Shown here: in pieces, positions 1-5,983 of the stretch
How positions within the stretch are numbered: position 1 is the first letter of the stretch
Layout: every line of letters starts with the position of its first letter
NCBI GenBank assembly: GCA_041302975.1
Contig: JBFYQC010000093.1
Location: 1 to 9,569 of the forward strand
Length of the DNA: 9,569 bases
Reading direction: 5' to 3'
Source: UBA6183 sp041302975
GTDB taxonomy: Bacteria > Bacteroidota > Bacteroidia > UKL13-3
Notes under the pieces: generated by a model
Told to the model about the DNA's origin: nothing
The model's input: only the letters and a program-made list of their open reading frames with translations
The model's database searches: none
Made by a program: the position numbers and the translations under genes

Positions 1-159
1 TCTCTATAGTTAATTATGTCTTTTGTTTTAATCAATAAAGGGTTCACTATTGCAAATGGTCGGGGCCAGACTACAAGGAAAGAACAAAAATTGAGCCTTG
101 ATCCTATATGCAATTAAAGCCGTTCAATCTTATCTTCAGCAATACTTTATTATAAGCGC

Positions 160-1308
160 TTATTTCATTGTTCTGTTAATATAACTCTCCGCACCATCAA
201 AATAAATTGTCAATTCTTTTCCTCCAAAGAAGCTTAAGTATCTATATTCCGCAGATTCATAGTTTAAGCTTACTTTGTCCTTGTTTGTGAGAATTTTTTC
301 TGGATTTGATTTGTCAAATAATACAACTTCAACTTTTGTGTCTCTTTTCACATTACGAAACAAAACTTGTCTAAATTCAAAGTCAGCCAAAGGAAAAGAA
401 TATCCTATGAACACAATATGGTCTGCTTCGGCTATTTCTATTCCTGAATTTCTCCAAATTAGTTTAGTCTGGAAATTACTTAAGTCTTTTGCAAATGTTG
501 GCATTAAAAGCAGTGGTCTGAGTCTCGGAGAATGTTCGTCATTGTGTGTGTACTCTCTTGAACAGTACTTGCAGGTAGCTTGCTTGAAAACACCATAGTC
601 GATTACCCTTCGATAAAAGTCAATGAAAATTCTCTGGCATTTAGGGCAATGTAACCAATTAATCGACCCGTGAATTTTTAGAAGCTTAACTATAAATTCG
701 CCTTCTGTCAATGCTTGTAAACCCGGCTTAATTGTAGGGTCATTTTTGAGTGAGCTAACGTAACATAAGTAGTCAATAACCCCTTTATTACCAACTTTTT
801 TCAATTGTTCTCTAATAGCCAAGTCAAGCAAGATGTCCCAATTTGTTGTAATCACAGAGACAGGATCGTGTTTTCTAAAATTATTGACTCTCGTTGCGCT
901 TGACCGAATTAAATGAGATGCAAATTTTTCAATGTAGTCTGATTTTTTGGATAGTCCAGACTTTGCTTTAATTGCTAAAATTAAAATTGCATCTAATGTT
1001 TGTCTTAAATTTAGTAACTCTTCTGGGTGAAAAGACCGATAATTTGAATTTTCAACAATGCATCTGTCTAATGCTGTATAAATGTCCTCAAGAGAGAGGA
1101 TGTATTCACTTTGTCCATCAATTCCAAAGTCGAGTCTTAATAAGTCAAGTAATTTTTTCTGAGTCTTAAATAAACCATAATGTTCTAAAGTATATTTCTC
1201 ACTTTCAGAAAATTGAGGGTTGAAAATTTCCTTTGTTAAGTCGAGTTGAGTTGGCAGTCCAGCTGATACTGAAAATCCTGCTCCTAATATGTAAACTGTC
1301 TTACTCAT
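160..1308 (-). CDS. Stand-alone SIR2-like (NADase-type) protein with zinc ribbon, putative phage defence
   Basis: A 382-residue cytosolic protein with SIR2-fold signatures. The N-terminus has the Rossmann NAD-binding loop GAGFSVSAGLPT (residues 9-20). Next come TTNWD (154-158, with N156 and D158 where sirtuins and SIR2 NADases have T-x-N-x-D) and KIHGSINW (211-218), with H213 at the catalytic histidine position. A zinc ribbon follows: C221/C224 and C246/C249. The C-terminal GYSFPLADFEF (302-312) matches the GxSxxDxxF region of SIR2-like defence proteins. No transmembrane segment or second effector domain is seen. SIR2-like domains in Thoeris ThsA, DSR, SIR2-HerA and SIR2-Argonaute systems hydrolyse NAD+ and stop phage growth; that this one does so is inference. 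No partner gene lies within the window, but the left side is cut off soon after the stop codon, so a partner could lie there. A protein deacylase role is less likely because the loops are of the SIR2-like, not the canonical sirtuin, type. The ATG start lies just ahead of the NAD loop, as expected. Confidence 0.85.
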   Translation of the reverse strand: MSKTVYILGAGFSVSAGLPTQLDLTKEIFNPQFSESEKYTLEHYGLFKTQKKLLDLLRLDFGIDGQSEYILSLEDIYTALDRCIVENSNYRSFHPEELLNLRQTLDAILILAIKAKSGLSKKSDYIEKFASHLIRSSATRVNNFRKHDPVSVITTNWDILLDLAIREQLKKVGNKGVIDYLCYVSSLKNDPTIKPGLQALTEGEFIVKLLKIHGSINWLHCPKCQRIFIDFYRRVIDYGVFKQATCKYCSREYTHNDEHSPRLRPLLLMPTFAKDLSNFQTKLIWRNSGIEIAEADHIVFIGYSFPLADFEFRQVLFRNVKRDTKVEVVLFDKSNPEKILTNKDKVSLNYESAEYRYLSFFGGKELTIYFDGAESYINRTMK

Positions 1309-1548
1309 TATTGCTGGTAACTTAAATACATATTTACCCCAAACTAATTTTTACATTGCATAACAGAACTATAAGCAAAATGCCGTGCAGTTTTATTAGG
1401 TCATAAACCGTACTATCTCTAAATAAACAAATGGAATTTGGGCTAAGCTTAAACATGTAAGGTTAGGGTTTAATACAACACCAAATAAGTAATTTGTTTT
1501 TATTTAAACAAACATAAAATTACATAAAGTGCAATAAAAGTGATATTT
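1309..1548. other. Gene-free AT-rich stretch upstream of the SIR2-like gene
   Basis: First third of the 706-base gap between the SIR2-like gene and gldD. I see no open frame worth calling and no strong hairpin. It should contain the promoter of the leftward SIR2-like gene. The nearest resemblances to the Bacteroidota -7 box on the minus strand are imperfect (around 1340-1347) or too distant (around 1509-1516) to assign. Confidence 0.5.
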
Positions 1549-1622
1549 GGGTGTGTGGGGAGATATAACAGAATACCCCTCACCCTGGGTACAGGGAGCT
1601 CCCCCGAGTACTCGGGGGGAGC
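1549..1622. repeat. GC-rich multi-hairpin element (REP-like)
   Basis: Three inverted repeats lie side by side in an otherwise AT-rich gap. GGGTG (1549-1553) and GGGG (1557-1560) pair with CACCC (1581-1585) and CCCC (1576-1579). CCCTG (1583-1587) pairs with CAGGG (1592-1596) across a four-base loop, competing with the first stem. GCTCCCCCGAGT (1598-1609) is an almost perfect inverted copy of 1610-1622, with one extra base in the right arm, and hardly any loop. No T-run follows on either strand, so a simple intrinsic terminator is unlikely. The compact GC-rich palindrome resembles dispersed intergenic repeats (REP-like, mobilised by RAYT transposases). That is inference, as only one copy is in the window. 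Confidence 0.6.
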
Positions 1623-1646
1623 AGCGCGTACCATCGGTAATTTTTG

Positions 1647-1695
1647 TTACAAATTGAAGTGTTATACTTAGATATAATTTACAAATGGAAGTGTT
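1647..1695. repeat. Pair of 17-base direct repeats, 32-base period
   Basis: TTACAAATTGAAGTGTT at 1647-1663 is repeated as TTACAAATGGAAGTGTT at 1679-1695, with 16 of 17 bases identical. The second copy runs directly into the structured element that begins at 1696. The arrangement could mark a duplicated boundary of an intergenic repeat, or be a pair of protein binding sites. No function can be read from sequence. Confidence 0.6.
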
Positions 1696-1766
1696 CCCCG
1701 CCTATTAGGAGGCACCGAATCAAGTTCGGTATTTGCAAGGTGGTGCAGGCAGGGGTGGTGCAAGCA
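1696..1766. repeat. Cruciform-like structured repeat with tandem GGTGGTGCA units
   Basis: Nested complementarity: CCCC (1696-1699) and CCT (1701-1703) pair with GGGG (1752-1755) and AGG (1747-1749). GCACC (1712-1716) can pair with GGTGC (1742-1746). ACCGAA (1714-1719) pairs perfectly with TTCGGT (1725-1730) over a five-base loop; the last two stems are alternatives because they share bases 1714-1716. The right arm carries a tandem repeat, GGTGGTGCAGGCA (1739-1751) and GGTGGTGCAAGCA (1754-1766), 12 of 13 identical at a 15-base period. No open frame crosses it. It could be a dispersed intergenic repeat unit or a small structured RNA. Confidence 0.55.
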
Positions 1767-1850
1767 ACGCACTCAAAAATCGTAGCCTAATATTTAAAAG
1801 AAAATCTCCGAATCTTAAGCCAATAACCAAACTAAGAAATGTCGAATAAT

Positions 1851-2014
1851 GAAGCGAAGTTCAGCGTAGCTAATTATGAATAACGAAGTGGAGAAGAAAC
1901 TTTAAATCAAAAGAAAATCTAACCTCCAACCCTTCGCACTTAGAAGCTTTAGCGTAGAAGTGATGAACCACAAACTATAAACCTTTAATACTTCGTAGCT
2001 TCAGCGAAGAAGTG
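1851..2014. repeat. Degenerate AGCTTyAGCGwAG repeats ending at the gldD stop codon
   Basis: Three related copies are visible: GAAGTTCAGCGTAGC (1856-1870), GAAGCTTTAGCGTAGAAGTG (1943-1962) and GTAGCTTCAGCGAAGAAGTG (1995-2014). The last two agree at 17 of 20 positions with a 52-base period. The third copy forms a hairpin, with CTTCG (1991-1995) pairing with CGAAG (2005-2009), and its last base touches the gldD stop codon. A second perfect stem, AGAAGT (2008-2013) with ACTTCT (2017-2022), straddles that stop. No T-run follows in the leftward direction, so it is better read as palindromic intergenic repeats downstream of gldD than as a classical terminator, though such repeats can stabilise mRNA 3' ends. 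Confidence 0.55.
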
Positions 2015-2581
2015 CTACTTCTCCCACTTCAATGTTTGTATCATGTGCAGCACATCTTTTTTTAAGTAACCAAGTACCGGTGATACGCTGTCTACATTGG
2101 TGCGTTCGTTAAAATATAAGGCACCGCGCATGTAATTTTTTATGCTGTCGGTTACATAAAACTGAAAACTGGTAGCGGTGTTTCCGCTTAACTCATAAAC
2201 CATGCCGTGTAGCCTTTCGTTTTCAATATAAGTTTCGTAAATCTCATCTGCTTTAACGGTGTGTTTGTAAACCAATGTGCGTGCATCTTCAGCCAATTTT
2301 TCTAACTCTTGCGGGTTTTTTACCTGATCAAAACTAATGTGTAAAGTAGCGTTGTAAGGTTGATAATATACGTTAAACCAACACTTTTTATTTTCCCTAC
2401 TAAAGTCGGGCAACACGGTTGCGTAATCTGGTATTTCGCAAGTAAAACCACAATCGTTGTGGTGGGTTTTATATTGTTTTTGCGGGAAATCAAAACGCTG
2501 AAATCCTCTTGGTTTTGGTGTGTAATCTTCATTACATCCAACACCTAAAACAGCTATCACAAACAACAATAATATCCTCAT
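2015..2581 (-). CDS. gldD: Gliding motility lipoprotein GldD
   Basis: A 188-residue lipoprotein. The N-terminal hydrophobic stretch MRILLLFVIAVLGVGC ends at C16, the likely lipidated cysteine; the lipobox is slightly atypical, with G at -3. The segment PKPRGFQRFDFP (22-33) is the family signature just after the lipid anchor. Two cysteines follow (C44, C48). The rest is a soluble periplasmic-side domain without membrane segments. In Flavobacterium johnsoniae GldD is required for gliding and is linked to the type IX secretion/gliding machinery; its molecular action is not well defined. The length fits the family. It starts four bases after the gldE stop and is last in the mutY-ssb-gldE-gldD block, so it is probably co-transcribed with gldE. 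Presence here suggests gliding or type IX secretion capacity, but non-gliding relatives also keep gldD. Confidence 0.92.
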   Translation of the reverse strand: MRILLLFVIAVLGVGCNEDYTPKPRGFQRFDFPQKQYKTHHNDCGFTCEIPDYATVLPDFSRENKKCWFNVYYQPYNATLHISFDQVKNPQELEKLAEDARTLVYKHTVKADEIYETYIENERLHGMVYELSGNTATSFQFYVTDSIKNYMRGALYFNERTNVDSVSPVLGYLKKDVLHMIQTLKWEK

Positions 2582-2585
2582 AAAT

Positions 2586-3941
2586 TTAGGCTTGGTTTTG
2601 CAGGTTTACTATTTCTACTTTCACACGTTTAATTCTTCTTTTATCAGCCGATTCAATCACAAATTTAAAATCGGCATATATAATTTCATCTCCTTGTTTT
2701 GGCATTTCTTCTTGCAGCTCCAGCAGCATACCACCAAGGGTATCTGCATCTTGTCGGGCATCATCAAATACTTCACTTTCTATTTCCATAAACTTACACA
2801 TGTCGTTTATAGAAATTTTGGCTTCAAACACAAAAGTATGTTCGTTTAAACGCGAGTAAAATACTTCGTCTTCATCAAACTCATCATTAATCTCACCAAA
2901 TATTTCTTCCAAAATATCTTCCATGGTAACTATACCTTGTGTTCCACCAAACTCATCAACCACCAAAGCCAAATGCACACGTTTGCTCTGAAACTCTTTT
3001 AACAAATCGTCAATTTTTTTACTCTCAGGAACAAAGTATGGTTTGCGTATTAAAGTAAGCCAATTAAAATCATCGGGATTGTGCATGTGTGGCAACAAAT
3101 CTTTAATGTAAAGCACACCATTTATGTTATCTAAATTATCGGTATAAACTGGTACACGCGAGTAACCCCAATCGTTAATTTTCATCAACAATTGTTTAAA
3201 CGGAGTATCCGATTTAATGGCAGTAATATCGGGTCTTTGGCGCATAATCTGCTTAACGTTTATGTTGCCAAAATTTACAATAGATTTTAAAATAATTTTT
3301 TCTTCGCGAGGAGTTTCCTCTTCGTTGGTAATTTCAATGGCATGGGTAAGTTCATCAACCGAAAGGATGTGGCCTTTTTTGGTAACACGTTTATCAATAA
3401 TAGAAGTTGATTTTACCAATAAAAACACAAAAGGTTTTAACACCTTACTTAATGTATACATGGGTATGGCTACAAAACGGGCCACACGCATGTTATTTTG
3501 TGAAGCAAATATTTTGGGCATTACCTCGCCAAACAGCACCAATATAAAAGTTACCAATACTATTTCTATCATAAACCCAAACAAGGGGTTGCTGCTAAAA
3601 TCAAACAACAAACCAATAATTACGGTAGATACCATAACAATGGCAATGTTTACAAAGGTGTTTGATATAAGTATGGTGGCCAGTAAATGTTTGGGGTGAT
3701 TAATGAGGTACTCGGTATATTGTGCCGTGCGCGATTCTTCCTCTGTTAATTCTTCAATTTGTAATTTAGATAAACTAAAAAAGGCATTTTCGGAACTTGA
3801 AATAATGGCCGAGCAAATAATAAGAACAACTACCACAGCTAAGCTTATAAATATGGTAGCCACATCGGTAGTGGTAAGTGTTGTGTTAATTATACTTAAC
3901 ACAGTATTGACCGGAGGTTCTGAAGCTAAACTACTTTCCAA
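2586..3941 (-). CDS. gldE: GldE, CNNM/DUF21-CBS-CorC-type membrane protein
   Basis: A 451-residue inner-membrane protein of the CorC/HlyC-like (CNNM) family. Hydrophobic helices lie near 28-48, 86-112 and 122-140, and a membrane-associated stretch at 153-180 completes the DUF21 region, with FGEVMPKIFA at 137-146. A CBS pair follows (about 226-285 and 298-355, with VDEFGGTQGIVTMEDILEEI at 328-347), then a C-terminal CorC_HlyC transporter-associated domain (about 365-447). Relatives are implicated in Mg2+/divalent cation transport or sensing. In F. johnsoniae GldE is encoded with GldD and works with the gliding apparatus. The start is unusual: the frame opens at TTG (3939-3941) right after an in-frame TAA, and no ATG occurs before the first membrane helix. 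A GTG at codon 14 is the only other near candidate. An ATG at 3962-3964 is out of frame. Confidence 0.92.
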   Translation of the reverse strand: MESSLASEPPVNTVLSIINTTLTTTDVATIFISLAVVVVLIICSAIISSSENAFFSLSKLQIEELTEEESRTAQYTEYLINHPKHLLATILISNTFVNIAIVMVSTVIIGLLFDFSSNPLFGFMIEIVLVTFILVLFGEVMPKIFASQNNMRVARFVAIPMYTLSKVLKPFVFLLVKSTSIIDKRVTKKGHILSVDELTHAIEITNEEETPREEKIILKSIVNFGNINVKQIMRQRPDITAIKSDTPFKQLLMKINDWGYSRVPVYTDNLDNINGVLYIKDLLPHMHNPDDFNWLTLIRKPYFVPESKKIDDLLKEFQSKRVHLALVVDEFGGTQGIVTMEDILEEIFGEINDEFDEDEVFYSRLNEHTFVFEAKISINDMCKFMEIESEVFDDARQDADTLGGMLLELQEEMPKQGDEIIYADFKFVIESADKRRIKRVKVEIVNLQNQA

Positions 3942-3972
3942 AGTTTGTTATTTAAGTTAAACATGCAATGTA

Positions 3973-4434
3973 TTAAAATGGCAAATCATCCATTCCGTTT
4001 ACATTATTTTCTTCACCCGATGTTGCAGGTGTATTGCTTGCGTTTTGCTCTTGCGGCTGATTGTTAGTTGAACCATCATTACCATTAGAGTTATTTCGCG
4101 AACCCAACAAAGTTATGTTATTCGCTCTTATTTTTATGCCACTACGTTCAATTCCTTGTTGGTCAGTCCATTTTTCTGTTCTTATTTTACCCTCAACATA
4201 CACGGTTGATCCCTTTTTTAAGTATTTATGAGCAATATCTGCAAGGTTGTCCCACAACTCTACGCGGTGCCATTCTGTGTCTGTTCTTCTTTCACCTGTT
4301 CGGCTGTCGGTATAACTTTCGCTGGTAGCCAAGCTTATGGTAAGTACACGTCTTGTATTATTTTGTCCTAATACACGTGGTTGTTCAGGGTCGCGACCCA
4401 AATTGCCAATTAAAATAACTTTGTTTACGCTCAT
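3973..4434 (-). CDS. ssb: Single-stranded DNA-binding protein SSB
   Basis: A 153-residue SSB. The OB-fold covers about 1-110, starting MSVNKVILIGNLGRDPE and including WHRVELWDNLADIAHKYLKKG (from residue 55) and VYVEGKIRTEKW (78-89). A low-complexity Asn/Gln/Ser/Gly linker follows (112-147). It ends with the acidic tip MDDLPF (148-153), which recruits replication and repair partners. It coats ssDNA as a tetramer during replication, recombination and repair. It lies 24 bases after the mutY stop codon and 31 bases before gldE, on the same strand, so it is probably in one transcript with them. The length and tail are normal and the start is unambiguous. Confidence 0.97.
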   Translation of the reverse strand: MSVNKVILIGNLGRDPEQPRVLGQNNTRRVLTISLATSESYTDSRTGERRTDTEWHRVELWDNLADIAHKYLKKGSTVYVEGKIRTEKWTDQQGIERSGIKIRANNITLLGSRNNSNGNDGSTNNQPQEQNASNTPATSGEENNVNGMDDLPF

Positions 4435-4458
4435 GTTAAGAAAGAAAAAATAGTTTGT

Positions 4459-5511
4459 TTAAGGCAATATAGTATCCAGAAAACGCTCAAGCAAGCGAGG
4501 CACTGCAAAAGTTTGAATATCATTAGCTGATACCTGCACAAAGCCTTTGTTGGCTGCGGGTTTTATTTGTTTTCCACTTACTTTCCAAAAAACGGCATAC
4601 AAGGTTTGATGCGTAAGTTGGTGTTTAGTAGAAAACATAGGCACCAATTCGTCAGGTAATTTATTTAATAGTTCTTTGGTTTTGGGGTGATGCAATAAAT
4701 CTTCGGCATTAATTTCCGTTTCCGATTCAACCAGAGGAAACTCAAAAAGGTTGTTCCAAATGCCATCATTATTACGTTGACGTAAATAGGTGTTTCCTTT
4801 ATCGTCTGTTATGTACAAGTAGTTTAAGTAACGCGCAACAGGTTTACGTTTTTTTTCTTTTACTGGAAAATCGTACACCTTGTTTTGTTTGTAGGCTTCG
4901 CATTGCAATCGCAACACACATTGCCCGCACAAGGCTTGTTTGGGTTTACAAACAACAGCACCCAATTCCATAATAGCTTGGTTGTGTGTAGCAGGCGCAT
5001 CGGTGTTTAGTAAATCTTGGGCAAGCTCGGCAAATATTTTTTTACCTTTTGTACCATTAATAGGTTCATCAATAGCAAACAACCTAGATAGTACTCGGTA
5101 AACGTTACCATCTACAACAGCATGGGCTTCATTAAAAGCAAACGAAGCAATGGCCGCAGCGGTGTATGGTCCTATTCCTTTAAGTTCAATAAGTTGGTTG
5201 TAAGTTTTAGGAAACTCACCATTATAATCCTGCGCTAAAATTCGTGCAGTTTTAAGCATATTGGCAGCACGGTTATAATAGCCCAACCCTTGCCACAGTT
5301 TCATCACATCATTATCGTTGGCCTGAGCAAGATTTTGCACAGTAGGATAGTTAGTAACAAACTTGATATAGTATGGTAATCCCTGCTCAACACGAGTTTG
5401 CTGTAAAATAATTTCCGATAACCAAATGTAATACGGGTTATGTGTATCGCGCCAAGGCAAGTCGCGTTTATGGGTTAAGTACCATTTAATTAAAGGTTGT
5501 AAGGGAGTCAT
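4459..5511 (-). CDS. mutY: A/G-specific adenine DNA glycosylase MutY
   Basis: Removes adenine mispaired with 8-oxoguanine in base-excision repair. Numbered from the ATG at 5509-5511 (350 residues): helix-hairpin-helix glycosylase domain with WLSEIILQQTRV (30-41; E33 is the catalytic acid), ELKGIGPYTAAAIASFAF hairpin (109-126), AVVDGNVYRVLSRLF (131-145; D134 catalytic). The 4Fe-4S ligands are C188, C195, C198 and C204, in MutY spacing C-x6-C-x2-C-x5-C. A C-terminal NUDIX-like domain (about 230-345) recognises 8-oxoG. The frame continues upstream to GTG at 5533-5535 (8 more residues). The ATG is preferred because the family begins close to this motif, and a promoter-like box would lie inside the longer version. 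First gene of the leftward block, divergent from HU. Confidence 0.95.
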   Translation of the reverse strand: MTPLQPLIKWYLTHKRDLPWRDTHNPYYIWLSEIILQQTRVEQGLPYYIKFVTNYPTVQNLAQANDNDVMKLWQGLGYYNRAANMLKTARILAQDYNGEFPKTYNQLIELKGIGPYTAAAIASFAFNEAHAVVDGNVYRVLSRLFAIDEPINGTKGKKIFAELAQDLLNTDAPATHNQAIMELGAVVCKPKQALCGQCVLRLQCEAYKQNKVYDFPVKEKKRKPVARYLNYLYITDDKGNTYLRQRNNDGIWNNLFEFPLVESETEINAEDLLHHPKTKELLNKLPDELVPMFSTKHQLTHQTLYAVFWKVSGKQIKPAANKGFVQVSANDIQTFAVPRLLERFLDTILP

Positions 5512-5521
5512 ATTTATGAGG

Positions 5522-5529
5522 CGAAAATA
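5522..5529 (-). promoter_or_regulatory. Possible -7 box for the mutY-ssb-gldE-gldD block
   Basis: On the minus strand the bases read TATTTTCG, seven of eight matching the Bacteroidota TAnnTTTG box. A TTG lies 22 bases upstream (about 5552-5554), within the usual loose spacing for the -33 element. The transcript would begin only a few bases before the mutY ATG at 5511. The single mismatch makes this tentative. Confidence 0.35.
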
Positions 5530-5557
5530 CACCACGGATATTTTTTTCCATCAATTA

Positions 5558-5587
5558 GTGCATTTTGTTTTGAAATTCATACCTTTG
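5558..5587 (+). promoter_or_regulatory. Promoter of the HU-TPR-small protein operon
   Basis: TACCTTTG at 5580-5587 matches the Bacteroidota -7 consensus TAnnTTTG exactly. The -33 element is weak: GTG at 5558-5560 instead of TTG, with a 19-base spacer. Transcription would start near 5592-5594, giving a leader of about 70 bases before the HU start codon. Confidence 0.65.
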
Positions 5588-5590
5588 CAA

Positions 5591-5610
5591 CCCGCTTTAT
5601 TAAAAGAGGG
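5591..5610 (+). promoter_or_regulatory. 5'-end stem-loop in the HU mRNA leader
   Basis: CCC (5591-5593) pairs with GGG (5608-5610) and CTTT (5595-5598) with AAAG (5603-5606), with one G-A mismatch and the loop ATTA. If the promoter call is right, this hairpin is at the extreme 5' end of the transcript, where it could protect an abundant mRNA from decay. The remainder of the leader is A/T-rich with no Shine-Dalgarno match before the ATG at 5663. Confidence 0.4.
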
Positions 5611-5662
5611 ACAAAGACAAACATTTGACTCTAAAGTTATTAATAGTTAAAAACCGTAGAAA

Positions 5663-5983
5663 ATGACAAAAGCAGAAGTAATTGCAGAAATCGCAACTAA
5701 AACAGGAATTGAGAAAGCACACGTGCAAGAAGCAGTAGAATCTTTCTTTAAAGTAGTAAGAACCTCTATGACTGAGGGCAAGAATGTATATTTCCGCGGT
5801 TTTGGAAGCTTTGTAATTAAAAAGAGAGCTAAGAAAATTGCGCGTAACATCAGCAAAAACACAGCAATGGTTATTGATGAGCACTTCATTCCAAGCTTCA
5901 AACCGGCTAAAACTTTTGTAGATAAAGTTAAGAAAAGCGAAACGGTTAAAACTAAAGCAGCTAAATTAGCAGCTAAAGCTTAA
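5663..5983 (+). CDS. HU-family DNA-binding protein with basic C-terminal tail
   Basis: A 106-residue nucleoid protein of the HU/IHF fold. N-terminal helices: MTKAEVIAEIATKTGIEKAH and EAVESFFKVVRTSM. The beta core has VYFRGFGSFVIKKRAKKIAR (about 42-61), and the core ends with IPSFKPAKTFVDKVK. The DNA-bending arm reads ARNISKNTAMV where classical HU has GRNPQTG, so the intercalating arm-tip proline is absent; I recall this variant as common in Bacteroidota HU paralogues. A Lys/Ala-rich tail of about 15 residues (KTKAAKLAAKA at the end) extends past the usual 90 residues. It binds and bends DNA nonspecifically. The stop and the next start overlap (TAATG at 5981-5985), so the TPR gene is probably translationally coupled. 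Confidence 0.93.
   Translation: MTKAEVIAEIATKTGIEKAHVQEAVESFFKVVRTSMTEGKNVYFRGFGSFVIKKRAKKIARNISKNTAMVIDEHFIPSFKPAKTFVDKVKKSETVKTKAAKLAAKA

Noticed and set aside
1..159. Short plus-strand frame at 16-117 (33 codons, beginning MSFVLINKGF).
   Set aside because: No recognisable family, no promoter box, and such a length is expected by chance in AT-rich DNA. The rest of 1-159 shows no supported feature.
152..163. Perfect 12-base palindrome ATAAGCGCTTAT overlapping the stop codon of the SIR2-like gene.
   Set aside because: It has no loop and no clean T-run in the leftward direction, so a terminator call is not supported; a 12-base palindrome can be chance.
1340..1347. Minus-strand TTAGTTTG, near-match to the TAnnTTTG promoter box, upstream of the SIR2-like gene.
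   Set aside because: One mismatch in the key TA and no -33 TTG at suitable spacing.
1509..1516. Minus-strand TATGTTTG, exact match to the TAnnTTTG box.
   Set aside because: About 200 bases from the SIR2-like start, with only a 15-base spacer to the nearest TTG; not convincing as its promoter, though a long leader cannot be excluded.
1598..1622. Intrinsic terminator for gldD at the GC-rich palindrome.
   Set aside because: No T-run on either side and nearly 400 bases past the gldD stop.
1549..1766. CRISPR array in the repeat-rich spacer.
   Set aside because: Repeats are few, of different types and irregularly spaced, with no conserved repeat-spacer pattern and no cas genes.
3217..3699. Plus-strand open frame of 160 codons inside gldE.
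   Set aside because: It is the antisense shadow of a well-supported gldE coding region and has no recognisable domain.
5512..5535. Upstream extension of mutY to the GTG at 5535.
   Set aside because: The added residues have no family match and the extension would cover a promoter-like box; the ATG at 5511 fits MutY N-termini better.
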